A DNA stretch of 7,525 bases from Microbacteriaceae bacterium. Its GTDB lineage: Bacteria > Actinomycetota > Actinomycetes > Actinomycetales > Microbacteriaceae. Each line of letters opens with the position of its first letter. Within the stretch, counting starts at the first letter, position 1. Below the pieces are notes generated by a model. That model was not told where the DNA came from and made no database searches. It worked only from the letters and a program-made list of their open reading frames with translations. The translations under genes were made by a program, and so were the position numbers. The stretch lies in NCBI GenBank assembly GCA_947453285.1, contig CANGGA010000047.1, forward strand, positions 1 to 7,525, in the 5' to 3' direction. This document shows positions 6,024 to 7,525 of this stretch, piece by piece.

Positions 6024-7525
6024 ATGTCTAAATCACCCATTTTGTACTCGACCAAAGAAAACCCTGAATGGTGGCGCTCAAGCGTCATCTACCAGATCTA
6101 CCCTCGAAGCTTTGCCGACGGCAATGGCGACGGCATGGGTGACCTACAGGGCATCACAGATCGCCTGCCGGCTCTAGCCGAATTGAACATCGACGCCATC
6201 TGGTGCTCACCATTCTTCAAGTCACCTCAAAAAGACGCCGGCTACGACGTCAGCGACTACAAAGACATCGACCCGCTATTCGGAACCCTCGACGATTTCG
6301 ACAACCTGGTTGCCGAGGCCAAGAAGCACGGCATTCGCATCATCGTTGACTTGGTTCCAAACCACTCATCGAGCGAACACGAATTTTTCAAGGCAGCACT
6401 AAAGGCCGCTCCCGGATCGCCTGAGCGCGAGATGTACATGTTCCGCGATGGCAAGGGCAAGAACGGCGAGCTTCCTCCAAACAACTGGCAGTCGGTTTTC
6501 GGTGGCAACGCCTGGACTCGCATCACCGAACCAAACGGTGAACTCGGTCAGTGGTACTTGCACATCTTTGACTCATCACAACCAGACCTCAACTGGGACA
6601 ACGAAGAAGTTCGCTCGATGTTCGACGACGTTCTTCGTTTCTGGCTCGACCGGGGTGCGGCAGGTTTCCGCATCGACGTTGCGCACGGAATGATTAAGCG
6701 CGCGGGTCTTCCTGACGTTGCAGTCGCAGACTCACACATGGGTGGTGCAAAGTCTGAAGAAGACATGAGCATCGAAGAACTTGAAGAGAAGAACCCATTC
6801 TGGGGTCAGCCTCAGGTTCACGACATTAACCGTCGCTTCAGAAACATCCTTGATGAATATGACGAGCGCGTAATGTGCGGCGAGGCTTGGGTCATGCCAC
6901 TTCCTCGCATGGCAACCTGGGTTCGCTCTGACGAGTATCACCAGACTTTTAACTTCGGTTATCTAGAAACACCTTGGAACAAAGAACGTTTGATCAAGAC
7001 CATCAACGATTCATTCGATGCGTTCGGTGGCGTTGGTGCACCTTCGACCTGGGTGCTTTCAAACCACGACGTAATTCGTCACGTGACTCGCATGGGCTAC
7101 GACAAGATTCCAAAGCAGGGTGACGGCATTGGCCCGAACTCGCCACAGCCAGACGAAGCACTAGGTCAGCGCCGCGGTCGAGCAGCATCTGCATTCATGC
7201 TCGGCCTTCCGGGTGGTGCCTACATTTACCAGGGCGAAGAACTCGGTTTGCCAGAGCACACCACGCTCAGCGACTCGTTCCGCGAAGACCCAACTTTCTT
7301 TAGAACAAAGGGCGAGCGAGTCGGTCGCGACGGTTGCCGCGTTCCATTGCCGTGGGAAGCCGGCGTCAACGACGCAAACGGATTCTCAAGCACTGGCAAG
7401 TCATGGTTGCCTCAGCCTGCAAGCTACAAGCGTTATGCGCGCAGCGAGCAGCAGGGCGTTGCCGGTTCAACTCTCGAGCTATACAAGCGTTTGCTAAAGG
7501 TTCGCAAAGAGTTGCAGCTTGGTGC
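6024..7525 (+). CDS. GH13 alpha-glucosidase / oligo-1,6-glucosidase family (3' end off window)
   Basis: Exo-acting glucosidase that releases glucose from short malto- or isomalto-oligosaccharides; 500 residues are visible. The TIM barrel starts near 21 (VIYQIYPRSF). The calcium loop DGNGDGMGD is at 32-40, region I DLVPNH at 109-114 and QPDLNW, the subfamily hallmark, at 186-191. GFRID carries nucleophile D218, CGEAW acid/base E287, and SNHD stabiliser D349 after H348. YQGEELG at 402-408 is also typical. All catalytic residues are present. Without a signal peptide, it is probably cytoplasmic. The ATG at 6024 is the first possible start: an in-frame TAG at 5985 has no other start codon after it. 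The ribosome binding site (AGG, 6012-6014) is weak. It is divergent from malE, so it is probably co-induced. It resembles actinobacterial AglA-type enzymes; linkage preference is uncertain (V219 follows the nucleophile). Probably 40-100 residues are missing at the end. Confidence 0.94.
   Translation, partial: MSKSPILYSTKENPEWWRSSVIYQIYPRSFADGNGDGMGDLQGITDRLPALAELNIDAIWCSPFFKSPQKDAGYDVSDYKDIDPLFGTLDDFDNLVAEAKKHGIRIIVDLVPNHSSSEHEFFKAALKAAPGSPEREMYMFRDGKGKNGELPPNNWQSVFGGNAWTRITEPNGELGQWYLHIFDSSQPDLNWDNEEVRSMFDDVLRFWLDRGAAGFRIDVAHGMIKRAGLPDVAVADSHMGGAKSEEDMSIEELEEKNPFWGQPQVHDINRRFRNILDEYDERVMCGEAWVMPLPRMATWVRSDEYHQTFNFGYLETPWNKERLIKTINDSFDAFGGVGAPSTWVLSNHDVIRHVTRMGYDKIPKQGDGIGPNSPQPDEALGQRRGRAASAFMLGLPGGAYIYQGEELGLPEHTTLSDSFREDPTFFRTKGERVGRDGCRVPLPWEAGVNDANGFSSTGKSWLPQPASYKRYARSEQQGVAGSTLELYKRLLKVRKELQLG

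Noticed and set aside
5858..6088. 76-codon minus-strand open frame across the divergent spacer and the GH13 start
   Set aside because: It overlaps the start of a certain GH13 gene and the regulatory repeats, and its product is not protein-like in composition or homology that I recognise.

Overview
The window (7,525 bp) holds a maltose/maltodextrin uptake-and-breakdown locus. The transporter genes and the two enzymes suggest a monoderm actinobacterium of moderate GC (about half G+C by eye). The MalE, MalF and MalG proteins, the GH13 enzymes and the A/V-rich signal peptide look like those of small-genome Microbacteriaceae (freshwater Luna/Aquiluna/Rhodoluna types). That placement is inference from style and was not tested by search.

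Layout. Bases 1-5819 are coded on the minus strand, in transcription order malE (5819-4596), malF (4413-2698), malG (2698-1784) and a GH13 neopullulanase/cyclomaltodextrinase-like enzyme (1784 to beyond base 1, 3' end missing). malF, malG and the GH13 gene are fused tightly, both junctions being the 1-base overlap TAATG. malE is separated from malF by 182 bp containing a strong intrinsic-terminator-like hairpin and a LacI/CcpA-type operator half-embedded in a larger inverted repeat. A second GH13 gene, an oligo-1,6-glucosidase/alpha-glucosidase type, runs the other way on the plus strand from 6024 to beyond 7525. The 204-bp divergent spacer (5820-6023) holds three separate inverted repeats, probably shared control for the two outward transcripts.

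How the genes work together (established for the families, inferred for this strain): MalE captures maltodextrins outside the membrane and MalF/MalG form the channel. The MalK/MsiK-type ATPase is not in the window and must be encoded elsewhere. Neither GH13 enzyme has a signal peptide, so imported oligosaccharides are probably cut inside the cell to maltose and glucose. No regulator gene is seen.

Most of the window is an ordinary, well-known type of system. The points worth a second look are the MalE signal peptide without a lipobox cysteine, the large two-cysteine extracellular loop of MalF, and the dense, unusual arrangement of inverted repeats in both intergenic regions. I saw no mobile elements, CRISPR arrays, tRNA or rRNA genes.
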